From NCBI GenBank assembly GCA_002344215.1, contig DDSV01000042.1, positions 1 through 55,424 on the forward strand: 55,424 bases of DNA. Reading direction: 5' to 3'. The notes beneath the pieces were generated by a model. It had not been told where the DNA came from, made no database searches, and saw only the letters and a program-made list of their open reading frames with translations. Position numbers and translations under genes: made by a program. Position 1 is the stretch's first letter; each line of letters opens with the position of its first letter. Of this stretch, positions 25,869 to 35,900 are shown piece after piece. Origin of the DNA: Akkermansiaceae bacterium UBA2381. GTDB taxonomy: Bacteria; Verrucomicrobiota; Verrucomicrobiia; Verrucomicrobiales; DEV007.

Positions 25869-26807
25869 ATGGAGTGCCAAGATGACAAAATCTTGATCAT
25901 GGGATGCGGGGCGGTGGGCGCTCCACTCGCGGCTTTGCTGACCGAAGCAGGGAGGAAGGTGGTCGTGGTTCGCACTTCAGAGCCCGACCTTTCGCCGCGA
26001 CCTCTCTTGCTGAAGGTGCGTTTGCCCGGGCGGAGTTTGGGCGTCGAGGTGGAATCAGTCGGCCTTTCGCGGCTCGACGACTCGAACGGGCTCATCGTGG
26101 TGGCGACGAAGGCCCACTTCAATCAGCGGTTGGCGGGGGTTTTGAGGGCGATGCCGACGGATGGCCCTTTGGTGATCCTGCAAAACGGCCTGGGGGTGGA
26201 ACGGCCCTTTCTTGGACATTTCCCCGAAGTCTTTCGGGCGGTGCTTTATGTGACAGGGGAGGGAACCCTTGCCGCCGGTTTCGAATTCGGGGCGGTCTCG
26301 CCGTCTCCGCTGGGCCTATGGTCAGGCACTTCCACGAAACTGCCAAAATGCATTGCGACGCTGTCGACCGACTCTTTCCCCTTCGTGGCAGAACCGGAGA
26401 TCGAGACGGAGGTTTGGAAGAAGGTCATTGTGAATTGCGTTTTCAACACGGTTTGCCCGCTGCTTGAAACGGATAACGGGGTGTTCGCCCGGGAAGCGAC
26501 GGCCCGTCATCTGGCCCGCGAGCTGGTTGATGAAGGAGTGGCTTTGGCCGGGGCCATGGGCATTGTGATTCACGGCGATGAGTTGATGGAGAAAATCCAG
26601 CTCATCAGCAGAGGGTCGGATAAACTGATTTCGACCTTGCAGGACATCCGCCACGGCAGGGAAACGGAAATCCGGTTTCTCAATCTCGAGTTGGCACGTC
26701 TCGCCCTGGACTTGCAGCCTTCCACCTCCGTTCCCAAGCTGGAGTTGTTGGGCAGGATCGTTGAGTTGAAGGCAGAGGTGAGCCGACGTCCGGAGTTCAT
26801 CAGTTGA
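25869..26807 (+). CDS. Ketopantoate reductase-like protein (PanE/ApbA family)
   Basis: A 312-residue NAD(P)H-dependent reductase. The N-terminal Rossmann domain opens ILIMGCGAVGAPLAALL (GxGxxG at 12-17). The C-terminal helical ApbA domain begins KKVIVNCVFNTVCPLLETDNGVF (about 184-206), with the conserved Lys and Asn of the active site. PanE makes pantoate for coenzyme A, but many family members act on other 2-oxo acids, and the association with a GST and an SDR argues for such a secondary role. Its ATG directly abuts the SDR stop, so it is co-translated. I leave the symbol blank because the substrate is unproven. Confidence 0.85.
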   Translation: MECQDDKILIMGCGAVGAPLAALLTEAGRKVVVVRTSEPDLSPRPLLLKVRLPGRSLGVEVESVGLSRLDDSNGLIVVATKAHFNQRLAGVLRAMPTDGPLVILQNGLGVERPFLGHFPEVFRAVLYVTGEGTLAAGFEFGAVSPSPLGLWSGTSTKLPKCIATLSTDSFPFVAEPEIETEVWKKVIVNCVFNTVCPLLETDNGVFAREATARHLARELVDEGVALAGAMGIVIHGDELMEKIQLISRGSDKLISTLQDIRHGRETEIRFLNLELARLALDLQPSTSVPKLELLGRIVELKAEVSRRPEFIS

Positions 26808-26952
26808 ACGAATGACGCGCGGATAGTTTCATTCGCACAAAAAATTGCTTGTTTGATAGGATAAACCCGGGTCCGGGTAAGCGGTGTAATTTCAGGTCGC
26901 CGTTGTGGCAAGTTCGTATAACATGGGCCGGGTTTCCGCCCCCGGATCCGAC

Positions 26953-27966
26953 ATGGCCCGATACGTTCTTCCCGCTTTTCTCCTCTTCATTTTGGTCCCT
27001 CTTCGCGCTTCCGGCGATCTTGGGGAGAGTCCCTTTTCTCTGCGATTCCCGGCCGCGTTCTCCCACTACAGTCCGTTTGCGGATGTGGCTGCCAAAGGCG
27101 GGGCCTCGGCGGCCAGTCCATTTGGATCGTCCTTCAACCTTGCCGGCATTGCGTGGTCGTTCGCCCCTGAGGAGTTTGATTACCTGGCGAGCGCCAACTA
27201 CGGGTTCCTTGCTTTCGATTCAGGAACGGAGCTGCATCTGAACACGCAGACGCTTGCGTTCGATGTGGCTGAGATCGGTGTGTTCCGTTTTGCTCTTGTC
27301 GAGTTCGAAAGTGATCGCGGGTTTCTCCGGGATGCGGCAACCGGCTACGACTTCGAACTTCTCGGCTCGCGGTTGGATTGGTCGAAGCGTCTTGGTGATT
27401 ACGGAGTGGGGGCCGGGCTGGGCTACACGAGTGCCGAGACGCTTTTCAGCCGGGGGCGCCTGCGACTTTCGGACTCGGAGCGGGATAACCTGACGGGTCG
27501 TCTTTCAATCCAACGCCAATGGTGGGAACGCTGGTTGATCGGGGCATCTGCCGATATCGGAGGAGGCGAGACCGAGGTGTTGCGGGAGTCGGCTCCGAGG
27601 GTAGGCGTTCGGTCATTTGAAAGCTCCCATCAGTGGAATGTCCAAACCGGCGTCGCCTACCAGATCACGCCCAAGGCCGCGGCACATTTGGACTACCAGA
27701 TCGCGCATTTGGCCCACGAAGCCGCGGAACTGGACATCCATCGATGGTCTTTCGGCACCGACATTCCAGTTGGGGATCGGCTGATGCTTCGCACCGGTGT
27801 GGCGACGGACCAATGGGGCCACGTCGGTTTTTCGAGTGGAGTGGCGTTTTTTCCCAAGCGCGGAACCACGTTGAACCTGGCCTTTCAAGACGGCATGACG
27901 CCGGAACTCGACCGCGAGTTCGAAAATTCGCGGCTGTTCAATTTCTCCGTCAGCGTCAAGTGGTGA
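26953..27966 (+). CDS. Predicted outer-membrane beta-barrel protein
   Basis: A 337-residue exported protein. The signal peptide is MARYVLPAFLLFILVPLRASG. The mature part alternates short amphipathic strands (LDWSKRLGDYGVGAGLGYTS, LTGRLSIQRQWWERWLIGASADIGGG, WNVQTGVAYQITPKAAAHLDYQI) and ends in an aromatic residue, NFSVSVKW, as outer-membrane barrels do. It may belong to the DUF6268 type. A GTG further upstream (26905) keeps the frame open, but the ATG at 26953 gives the proper signal peptide. It lies 21 bp before the histidine kinase gene, so a sensory or output link to the two-component pair is likely. Confidence 0.8.
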   Translation: MARYVLPAFLLFILVPLRASGDLGESPFSLRFPAAFSHYSPFADVAAKGGASAASPFGSSFNLAGIAWSFAPEEFDYLASANYGFLAFDSGTELHLNTQTLAFDVAEIGVFRFALVEFESDRGFLRDAATGYDFELLGSRLDWSKRLGDYGVGAGLGYTSAETLFSRGRLRLSDSERDNLTGRLSIQRQWWERWLIGASADIGGGETEVLRESAPRVGVRSFESSHQWNVQTGVAYQITPKAAAHLDYQIAHLAHEAAELDIHRWSFGTDIPVGDRLMLRTGVATDQWGHVGFSSGVAFFPKRGTTLNLAFQDGMTPELDREFENSRLFNFSVSVKW

Positions 27967-27987
27967 GCTGCGAGCGGCATTGAAGGC

Positions 27988-29037
27988 ATGATCACGGATC
28001 TGAAACAATCCCTCGAACGCGTGCCTTTGTTCTGGCGTCTTCAGATCATCGGGTGGTCGGCGTATTTTGTCTACGGCTGCATCATCCGCACCTCGCACTA
28101 CCAGGACGTGCCGATGGGTGTGGGCATGAGCCTGCTGCTCGAGACGACGGAGTTCGCACTCTCATCTATCCTCCGTCTGATCTACCGGCGGCTGAACTTT
28201 CATACCGGCCTGTCGGCTCGCACCCTCGCCTACATCGCGCTCTTTAGCGCGGCGGCGACGGCCTGCCAATTGATCATCACCCAGTTCGCGGCGCCCTACG
28301 TGGCCGACCTCGCGGACTACCAGGGGCGGCCCTCGTCGCTCCTAACACGCATCGCCTTTTTCGGGATCATCTACGTGAGCTGGAGCGCGGCCTACGTGTG
28401 GCTGAAGTCCGAGTTCGCGGCGAGAGAGGCTCGGTCGGCGGCACAGCGGTCCGAGTTGCAAATGCTGCGGCTCCAGTTGAATCCGCACTTCATGTTCAAT
28501 TCTCTGAACAACATCGCCTCCCAGATTCCGGAGCGCCCGGAGACGGCGCTGGAGATGACGCACGACTTGTCGGATTTCCTCCGTTATTCGCTGGATCGGG
28601 AAGGGACCCTGATCGCGACGATGGCCCAGGAAGTGGAGGTGATGACGGCTTACCTGAAAATTGAGAAGCTGCGTTTCGAAGAGCGTCTCGACTACAAGGT
28701 CGACGTGGAGGCCGACACCCTGAGAATGAAAGTTCCCAGCTTTCTGCTGCAGCCCCTCGTCGAGAACGCGGTGAAGCACGGATTGAACGGCACCGAGCCG
28801 CCCTGGACTCTGACCGTGGGGGCAAGTCGCGACGGCGATCGTCTGTGCCTGCGGATCTGTAATAGCGGCGAACTCGACGAGGCATGGGAAAGCAAACCCG
28901 GCCTCGGCATCGGCGTGGACAACCTGCGCCGTCGTCTCGCCTTGCACTATCCGGGGCGGCACCAATTTGAACTCCGGCAGGAAGGCGGGCTCGTCTGCGC
29001 CTTGCTCACCCTGACCGGCGAACCTTGCGAAGTCTAA
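27988..29037 (+). CDS. LytS-type sensor histidine kinase
   Basis: A 349-residue membrane kinase of the His_kinase (PF06580) plus HATPase_c family that pairs with LytTR response regulators. The N-terminal half (about 10-145) has about four hydrophobic segments, including LQIIGWSAYFVYGCI and LAYIALFSAAATACQLIIT. The phosphoacceptor is H167 in LQLNPHFMFNSLNNI. The ATPase domain follows: N box LVENAVKHGL (about 261-270) and GLGIGVDNLRRRL (G boxes). There is no separate extracellular sensor domain, so the signal probably acts through the membrane part. A GAAGG ribosome-binding site precedes the ATG at 27988. The response regulator follows after 15 bp. Confidence 0.95.
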   Translation: MITDLKQSLERVPLFWRLQIIGWSAYFVYGCIIRTSHYQDVPMGVGMSLLLETTEFALSSILRLIYRRLNFHTGLSARTLAYIALFSAAATACQLIITQFAAPYVADLADYQGRPSSLLTRIAFFGIIYVSWSAAYVWLKSEFAAREARSAAQRSELQMLRLQLNPHFMFNSLNNIASQIPERPETALEMTHDLSDFLRYSLDREGTLIATMAQEVEVMTAYLKIEKLRFEERLDYKVDVEADTLRMKVPSFLLQPLVENAVKHGLNGTEPPWTLTVGASRDGDRLCLRICNSGELDEAWESKPGLGIGVDNLRRRLALHYPGRHQFELRQEGGLVCALLTLTGEPCEV

Positions 29038-29052
29038 CGCGAAAACTTCTGT

Positions 29053-29784
29053 ATGCCCCGCGTGATTCTCATCGATGACGAACCTGCCGCCCGACGCGGT
29101 CTGAGCCGGCTCTTGCAGGCCCACCCCGACGTGCATCTACTCGGCACGGCGGACAGCGTGGCGGCGGCCTCTGAATTGCTCGGGCGATGCGAGATCCCGG
29201 ACGCGGTCTTTCTCGATGTCGAGATGCCCGGAAACAACGGATTTGAATTGGTCCGGCGCCTGCATCCGAATACGAAGGTGATTTTCGTCACCGCTCACTC
29301 GGAGCATGCTCCGCTCGCCTTCGAGGTGGCGGCGCTGGATTACTTGCTGAAGCCGGTGCGGGCCGAGCGTCTGGCGCAGGCGCTGGATCGGCTGCGGATC
29401 GCCTGTCGTGAAAACAAGCGCGGCGAAGGATTGCCGGACGAGCCGCATCTGGGGCTGCGGGACCACCTTTGCCTGAATGCCAAGGGTCGGACCTTGATCG
29501 TACCCGTCGCGCGGATTGCTGCGCTGCAGGCGGATGGGGATTTCACCTGGTTTCATCTGGACGGCCAGCCTTCCGTGCTGATGAGCTACAATCTGGGGAG
29601 ATACGAGGCGATGCTGCCGGCTCCACCCTTTGCGCGGGTGAGCCGTTCCCTGCTGATCAACCTGTCGCGGGTCGAGTCGATCACGCCCCATTCACGCGAT
29701 GCCTCCCTGCTGGCGCTCAGGGGAGTTGTCCAGCCGATCCCGCTGCGCCGGGTCGCGGCGTCGCGGTTGAAGGCCTTGATCTGA
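29053..29784 (+). CDS. LytTR-family response regulator
   Basis: A 243-residue regulator. The receiver domain is at 1-120: acidic pair D8-D9, phosphorylation site D55 in AVFLDVEMPG, and Lys in LDYLLKPVRA. The LytTR DNA-binding domain spans about 140-243, with HLCLNAKGRTLIVPVARIAALQADGDFTWFHL and FARVSRSLLINLSRVESI. LytTR proteins bind direct repeats spaced by two helical turns. Exactly such a repeat lies 10 bp after this gene's stop and 101 bp before the giant surface-protein gene. The cognate kinase is immediately upstream. Confidence 0.95.
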   Translation: MPRVILIDDEPAARRGLSRLLQAHPDVHLLGTADSVAAASELLGRCEIPDAVFLDVEMPGNNGFELVRRLHPNTKVIFVTAHSEHAPLAFEVAALDYLLKPVRAERLAQALDRLRIACRENKRGEGLPDEPHLGLRDHLCLNAKGRTLIVPVARIAALQADGDFTWFHLDGQPSVLMSYNLGRYEAMLPAPPFARVSRSLLINLSRVESITPHSRDASLLALRGVVQPIPLRRVAASRLKALI

Positions 29785-29793
29785 GGCACCTTG

Positions 29794-29831
29794 TGCCCGG
29801 TTCACCGAAAAGTCTGCCCGGTTCACCGAAA
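29794..29831 (+). promoter_or_regulatory. Perfect 17-bp direct repeat, candidate LytTR operator
   Basis: TGCCCGGTTCACCGAAA occurs at 29794-29810 and again at 29815-29831, with a 4-bp gap (AGTC). The period of 21 bp, two DNA turns, is the arrangement bound by tandem LytTR domains. It sits between the LytTR regulator gene and the giant surface-protein gene, 100 bp before the latter's ATG, in the position of an upstream activator site. The exact sequence does not recur elsewhere in the window as far as I can see. Confidence 0.7.
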
Positions 29832-29931
29832 CGGACGGGAGTCGGAGGCGTGGTTCGCGCATGGAGTGGGCTGACGAAGTCAGTCGGCTACCGCCGCGAC
29901 CTAGCTTTCACCAAACGGCCTTCTCCTCCGC

Positions 29932-32900
29932 ATGACCGCTACTGCCCGCTTCCATCCCACAAGTTTTTTCGGCACACTTCTTCTCATCGTTTCGATGGCG
30001 GTGGGTGTCGCTCGTGGAAATGACTCCCCGTTGGAGAAAACCCCGGCGGGAATCAGTTCGTCCGACTGGGAGGGTATTCGCGCCGCGCACTCGGCCTCTC
30101 TGCATGCCTTCGTGCCAACCAATGATGGCGGATGGAAAGGGAGGAACCCGGGACAACAATGGACCACGGAGTTCGACGGGCGAGGCTTCGAGACGAAACC
30201 AACGGGCGCGGAGTGGCGTTGGGGTCTCGAACTGCGAAGCTATGGTTTCGGGGAAACGCAACAGGTCGTGGGTAGGAAGCCGGAGGTGACGGTGGAGGGC
30301 CAGTGCCTCAGCTACCAGTGGGATGATGCGGTGAAAGAGTGGTTCGTGAACGACTCGCGCGGATTGGAGCATGGCTTCGATGTCGCGCGACGTCCGGCTG
30401 GGGCTGCGGAAGGAGAAGGTTTGGACTTCGTCCTCGCTACCCGCGGCACTCTGCGGGCGAGTGTGGCGGCGGACGCACAGAGCGTCGTCTACGAGAATGC
30501 GGACGGGGCCGCCGTGGTGACCTATGCCGGCCTGAAGGTGTGGGATGCGGATGGAAACGTGCTGCCCTCCCGTTTCGTCGCCGGTCCTCAGGGGAGCATC
30601 ATCCTGCGGGTGGAGGAGAGCGCGGCGCGTTATCCCATCGTCATCGACCCGATCGCGCAGCAGGCGTACCTGAAGGCGAGCAACACGGGATTTGCTGACA
30701 AGTTTGGCACGGCCGTGGCCATCTCGGGTGACACGGTGGTGGTCGGCGCGAATGAGGAAGACAGCAATGCCACCGGCGTGAATGGGAACCAATCCGACAA
30801 CAGCTTCCTCGAGGCCGGGGCCGCCTACATTTTCGTCCGAAATGCCGGGGTCTGGACTCAACAGGCCTATCTGAAAGCCAGCAATACCGGCGAATACGAC
30901 GGTTTCGGCGCAGCCGTGGCGATTTCGGGCGATACCGTGATCATTGGAGCCTCCAGCGAGAGAAGCAACGCCACCGGAGTGAATGGAAACCAATCCGACA
31001 ACAGCGCCACCGATGCCGGTGCGGCCTACGTGTTCACCCGCACCGGCAGCACCTGGACCCAGCAGGCCTATCTGAAAGCAAGCAATACAACCGCGGGATA
31101 CCGGTTCGGCAGTGACGTGGCCGTATCGGGAGACACGGTGGTCGTTGGCTCGGTCGGTGAGGGTAGTAACGCCACCGGAGTGAACGGTAATCCGTTCGAT
31201 TACGGCAGCGTGAACTCAGGGGCGGCCTATGTCTTCACCCGCGCGGGCGGCACCTGGAGCCAACAGGCTTATCTCAAGGCGAGCAACACGGGTGCGGGAG
31301 ATGCGTTTGGCACAGCCGTGTCGATCTCGGGCGATACGGTGGTGATCACGGCCGAAGAGGAACGGAGCAATGCCACGGGTGTGAATGGAAACCAATCCGA
31401 CAACAGCGCCCCCGATGCCGGTGCGGCCTACGTCTTCACGCGTAGCGGAAGCACCTGGAGCCAGCAGGCCTACCTCAAGGCAAGCAATGCACAGGCAGGT
31501 GACTTTTTCGGCGGCTCGGCGGCGATTTCGGGGGATACGATTGTGATTGGGGCCGGGCTGGAAGGCAGCGCCGCCACGGGCGTCAATGGCAACCAGTCGG
31601 ACAACAGTGCCGTTTGGGCGGGCGCGGCTTATGTCTTCAATCGCAGCGGTGGCACTTGGAGCCAGCAGGCCTACCTCAAAGCCAGCAATACCGGAGGGGA
31701 TGATCGCTTCGGCGATTCCGTCGCGATTTCGGGGGACTTGATTCTGGTAGGCGCCTACAACGAAGACAGTGCCGCCACGGGCGTGAACGGCAACCAGTCG
31801 GACAACAGCGCATCGAGTGCCGGCGCGGCCTATCTCTTCGGCCGTAGCGGTGGCGTGTGGACCCAGCAGGATTACATCAAGGCGAGCAACACGCAGGCGA
31901 CGGACTGGTTCGGTGTGGACGTGGCGATCTCCGGAGGTACGGCGGTGATCGGAGCCTCGCTCGAAGACAGCGCCGCCACCGGAATCGGCGGGAATGGGGC
32001 GGACAACAGCTTGGATCGATCAGGCGCGGCCTACACGTTTTTCACGGCGATACCTCTGCCCGATATCAATGTGCGGGGGAATGGCACCGATATCACGGAT
32101 GGCGATACCACCCCTTCCGCGGCGGATCACACTCAATTCACGGATACCGCGGTGGGCGGATCGAGTACCCGTGTATTCACGATTCAAAACACCGGAACAG
32201 CAGATCTCTTCTTCCAGAATGTCACCTTCTCCGGACCTCATGCGGCGGACTTTTCTCTCTTGTCGCCGGCCGGGTATTCGGTGAGCCCGGGTTTCCCCAC
32301 CACCTTCACGGTTCAGATCAGTCCCAGTGGCACCGGTCTGCGCGCGGCCACCGTCCACATCGCCAGCAACGATCCGGATGGGGAGAATCCATACTCCTTC
32401 GACATTTCGGGGACGGGCATCGTGCCGCTCGATCCCGACTACACCGTGACCACCGCCGGCGGGGTGCTGACCGTCACGGATGTCAGCGGCAATGGCGATA
32501 TCCTGGCGCTCAGCCAGCCCAGTGCGGGTGACATCCTCTTCACCGCCACGGGCCGGAACTTCAGTCTGAATGGCGGGGCGACCACCGTAAACAACAGTGG
32601 AAACATCAGTCTGAGCGGCATCACGAGCGTGGTCGTCAATGCGGCAGCGGGCGCGGATACGATCACGCTCACCTCATTCAGTGGCAGTTTCCCTGCCCTC
32701 ACCCTCAACGGCGGCACGGGGGATGACACGATCACCTTCAATGGCGACATCACTTTCGCAGGGGGTGCGAACTTGAATGTGGATCTGCAAGACGATGATG
32801 CCAACCCCGGTGTGGATAGGATCACTTTTGGGTCGGGCGCGGACCTGAGCCTCAGCGGCACTGGTGCGGCGACGCTCAAGGCAAGTCGTGATGTGGCCCT

Positions 32901-35900
32901 GGGCAACGGCACGATCGACACGGTGAATGGAGCGCTCACCATCGAGGCCAATCAGCAGGCCGTGCCGACGACAGGAGACTTCACGGGGGTGAGCTTGAAT
33001 GGATCCATCGCCGCCACTGGCGCGGGTGAGATCACGGTGAAAGGAAGGGGCGGCGATAGCGGTACTAGTTGTTATGGGATCGAGAATCGCGGAATCATTT
33101 CAGGGGGTACCGCGGGCACCCTCATCGTGCAAGGAACAGGAGGGACCTCCACCAGCGATTTTGCGAGTGGGGGGGTCCGTCTCTTTTTCGGGTCCATTAC
33201 CTCTCTCGGTGCCACGGTGAACGTAATCGGCACGGGTGGTGGCAGCGGATCTGCCAGATTTATCAGGGGCGTCGAAATGTTGGCTGGCACCATCACCTCC
33301 GTCAGTGCCACGGCCTCAGTGAACGTGACCGGGTCGGGTGGAACACAAAACACCCCTGGCATCACTGGTGTCCTCCTCTCCAACGACAGCACCATCACGT
33401 CTGGCGGAGGGGCTGTGAGGGTGACCGGCACGGCCGGCTCCTATGGTACCAGCGCAAATTTCGGCGTGTTTGTTTTGAACTCCAGCATCACCGCGGGCGG
33501 CTCAGGCACCGTTAGAGTGGAGGGCACTGCTAGTGGTGGAGTCGGCTCAAGTTCAAATGGAGGCGTGAGCCTAAACTCCGCCGGAGTCATTTCTTCCGGC
33601 GGCGGTCGCGTGGATGTCATTGGTCAAGGCGGCACCGGAAGCAGTAGCAATGGCATCGAATTGATCAACAGCGGGGCACTCATCACGTCCGGTGGAGGGG
33701 ACGTGACGCTCAGCGGTTCCTCGTTGAACCCGACTGGAGACGGATTCATCATGACCACGAGTACAGGTTCGGTGACCACGGCCATCAACGGAGGAAACAT
33801 CGTCATCGTCTCCGACCGCATCAACATTGCCGGCGGCACTATCAGCGCCAACGCAGCCTCCACCGTGACCCTGAAGCCGATGACCGTCGCCCGGGCCGTC
33901 AACTTTGGAGCCGCCGACACAACCACGCTGCTCGGCCTCTCCGATGCAGAACTGGACCGCGTTACTGCAGGCCGCATCGAGATCGGCGACGGCTCCACTG
34001 GCGACATCACCGTCAGCGCCCCCGTCTCCCGCGCCGCCGCTACGGACATGTTGCTCTTCAGCAGCGGCGACATCACCTTCACCACCGGGAACATCGACAC
34101 CGGCGGCGGGCTGCTGGACGGCGATGTCAGCGGCGGCAGCGGAGCCATCCGGCCGGACTTCGCGGGCACGGATGCCACGGCCGCCGAAGTTAGCGGCTCG
34201 GGCATGATGGAGTTCAACCTCACCGGCACCACCGCCGACACCCAGTATCAGCAGCTCAAAGTCGTTGGGGAAGTGGTTCTTACGGACCTGGACCTCAGCC
34301 TCACTGGTGCGTATGTGCCCGTGGGTGGAAACAGCTTCACCCTCATCGACAATGACGGCACGGACGCCATCACCGGCACGTTCACCGGCCAATCCCAGAA
34401 CAGCACCCTCACCTTCAACGGCGTCCTCATGCGCCTGAACTACGCGGGTGGCGACGGCAACGACCTCGTGCTGAGTGTCGCCAACAATCCGCCCACCGAC
34501 ATCTCCCTCACGGCCACGAGCATCCCGGAGAACAACGCCGTCAATGCGGCCGTGGGCACCCTGAGCACCACCGATGCCGATGCGGGTGACTCGCACACCT
34601 ACGCCCTGGTCTCCGGCGCGGGCGACATGGACAACGGCAGCTTCACCATCGATGGCGACCTCCTGCGCCTCACGCCGGTGGCGGACTTCGAAACGAAGAG
34701 CAGCTACAGTGTCCGCATCCAAACCAGCGACGGTGCCGCCACCTACTCCGAAGCGTTCCTCATCGCCATCACCAACGTGAACGAAATGCCCTCCTTCACC
34801 AAAGGCGGAAACCGGAGCCACGTTTTCGGAACGAACACGACACAGACGGTCACCAACTGGGCCACGTCGATCGAAGACGGTGACAGCACGGTGACGCAGG
34901 ACCTCACTTTCAACGTCACGAACAACAACAACGCCCTCTTCACCACCCAGCCCGCGATCTCCGCCACTGGCACGCTGACTTACACTCCCAGCGGCAGCGC
35001 CGGCACCGCCACCGTCAGCGTCACCCTCAGCGACGATGCCACGATCAACGGCAACGCGGCGCTGACCACGGCGGTGCAGACCTTCACCATCACCGTGGCC
35101 GCTGCCGCGGACTACACGGTGACAACCGCAGGTAGTGTGCTGACCGTCACGGATATCAGCGGCAATACCGACACCCTGGCACTCAGCCAGCCGAGTGCCG
35201 GCGACATCCTCTTCACCGCAACTGGTCGAAGCTTCAGCCTCAATGGTGGAGCGAACACCACAAACAGCAGTGGCAGCATCAGCCTTAACGGCATCACCAG
35301 CGTGGTCGTCAATACAGGCGTGGGAGCCGATACGATCACACTTACGGCCTTCACCCCACCGGGCGGATTTCCCGGCCTCACGCTCCATGGCGGCACGGGT
35401 GATGACACGATCGTCTTCAATGGCGACATCACCTTCACTGCCGGCGCGAACTTGAATGTGGACCTGCAGGATGATGATGCCGCGCCGGGGGTGGACCGGA
35501 TCACCGTAGTCGGCAACGCGAACCTCCTGCTCTCCGGCGCGGGTGGCGTGGTGTTCAAGGTCAGTCGCGACGTGCTCTTCAGCAGCGGCTCCGTGCTGGA
35601 GGTGGAAGATGGAAACATCCTCATGGAGGCGAACCAGCAGACCACTCCCACGACGGGTGGATTCAGCGGCCTGAACTTGAGCAATGCGCGGGTGGAGGCC
35701 ACCGGCATCGGCAGCATCGCGCTGCGCGGACGCACGGGCAACAGCGGCGTCTACATCAAGGGCGTGGTTATCCAGGACGGAAGCCAGGTGCTGGCCAGGT
35801 CGGGAGGCATCGTCATTGTCGGCAATGGCCAGAGCGGGCACACGAACATCGGCAACTTCGGCGTAGGGATTGGCGCCGGGGGATCCTCCGGGGTGGTGCG

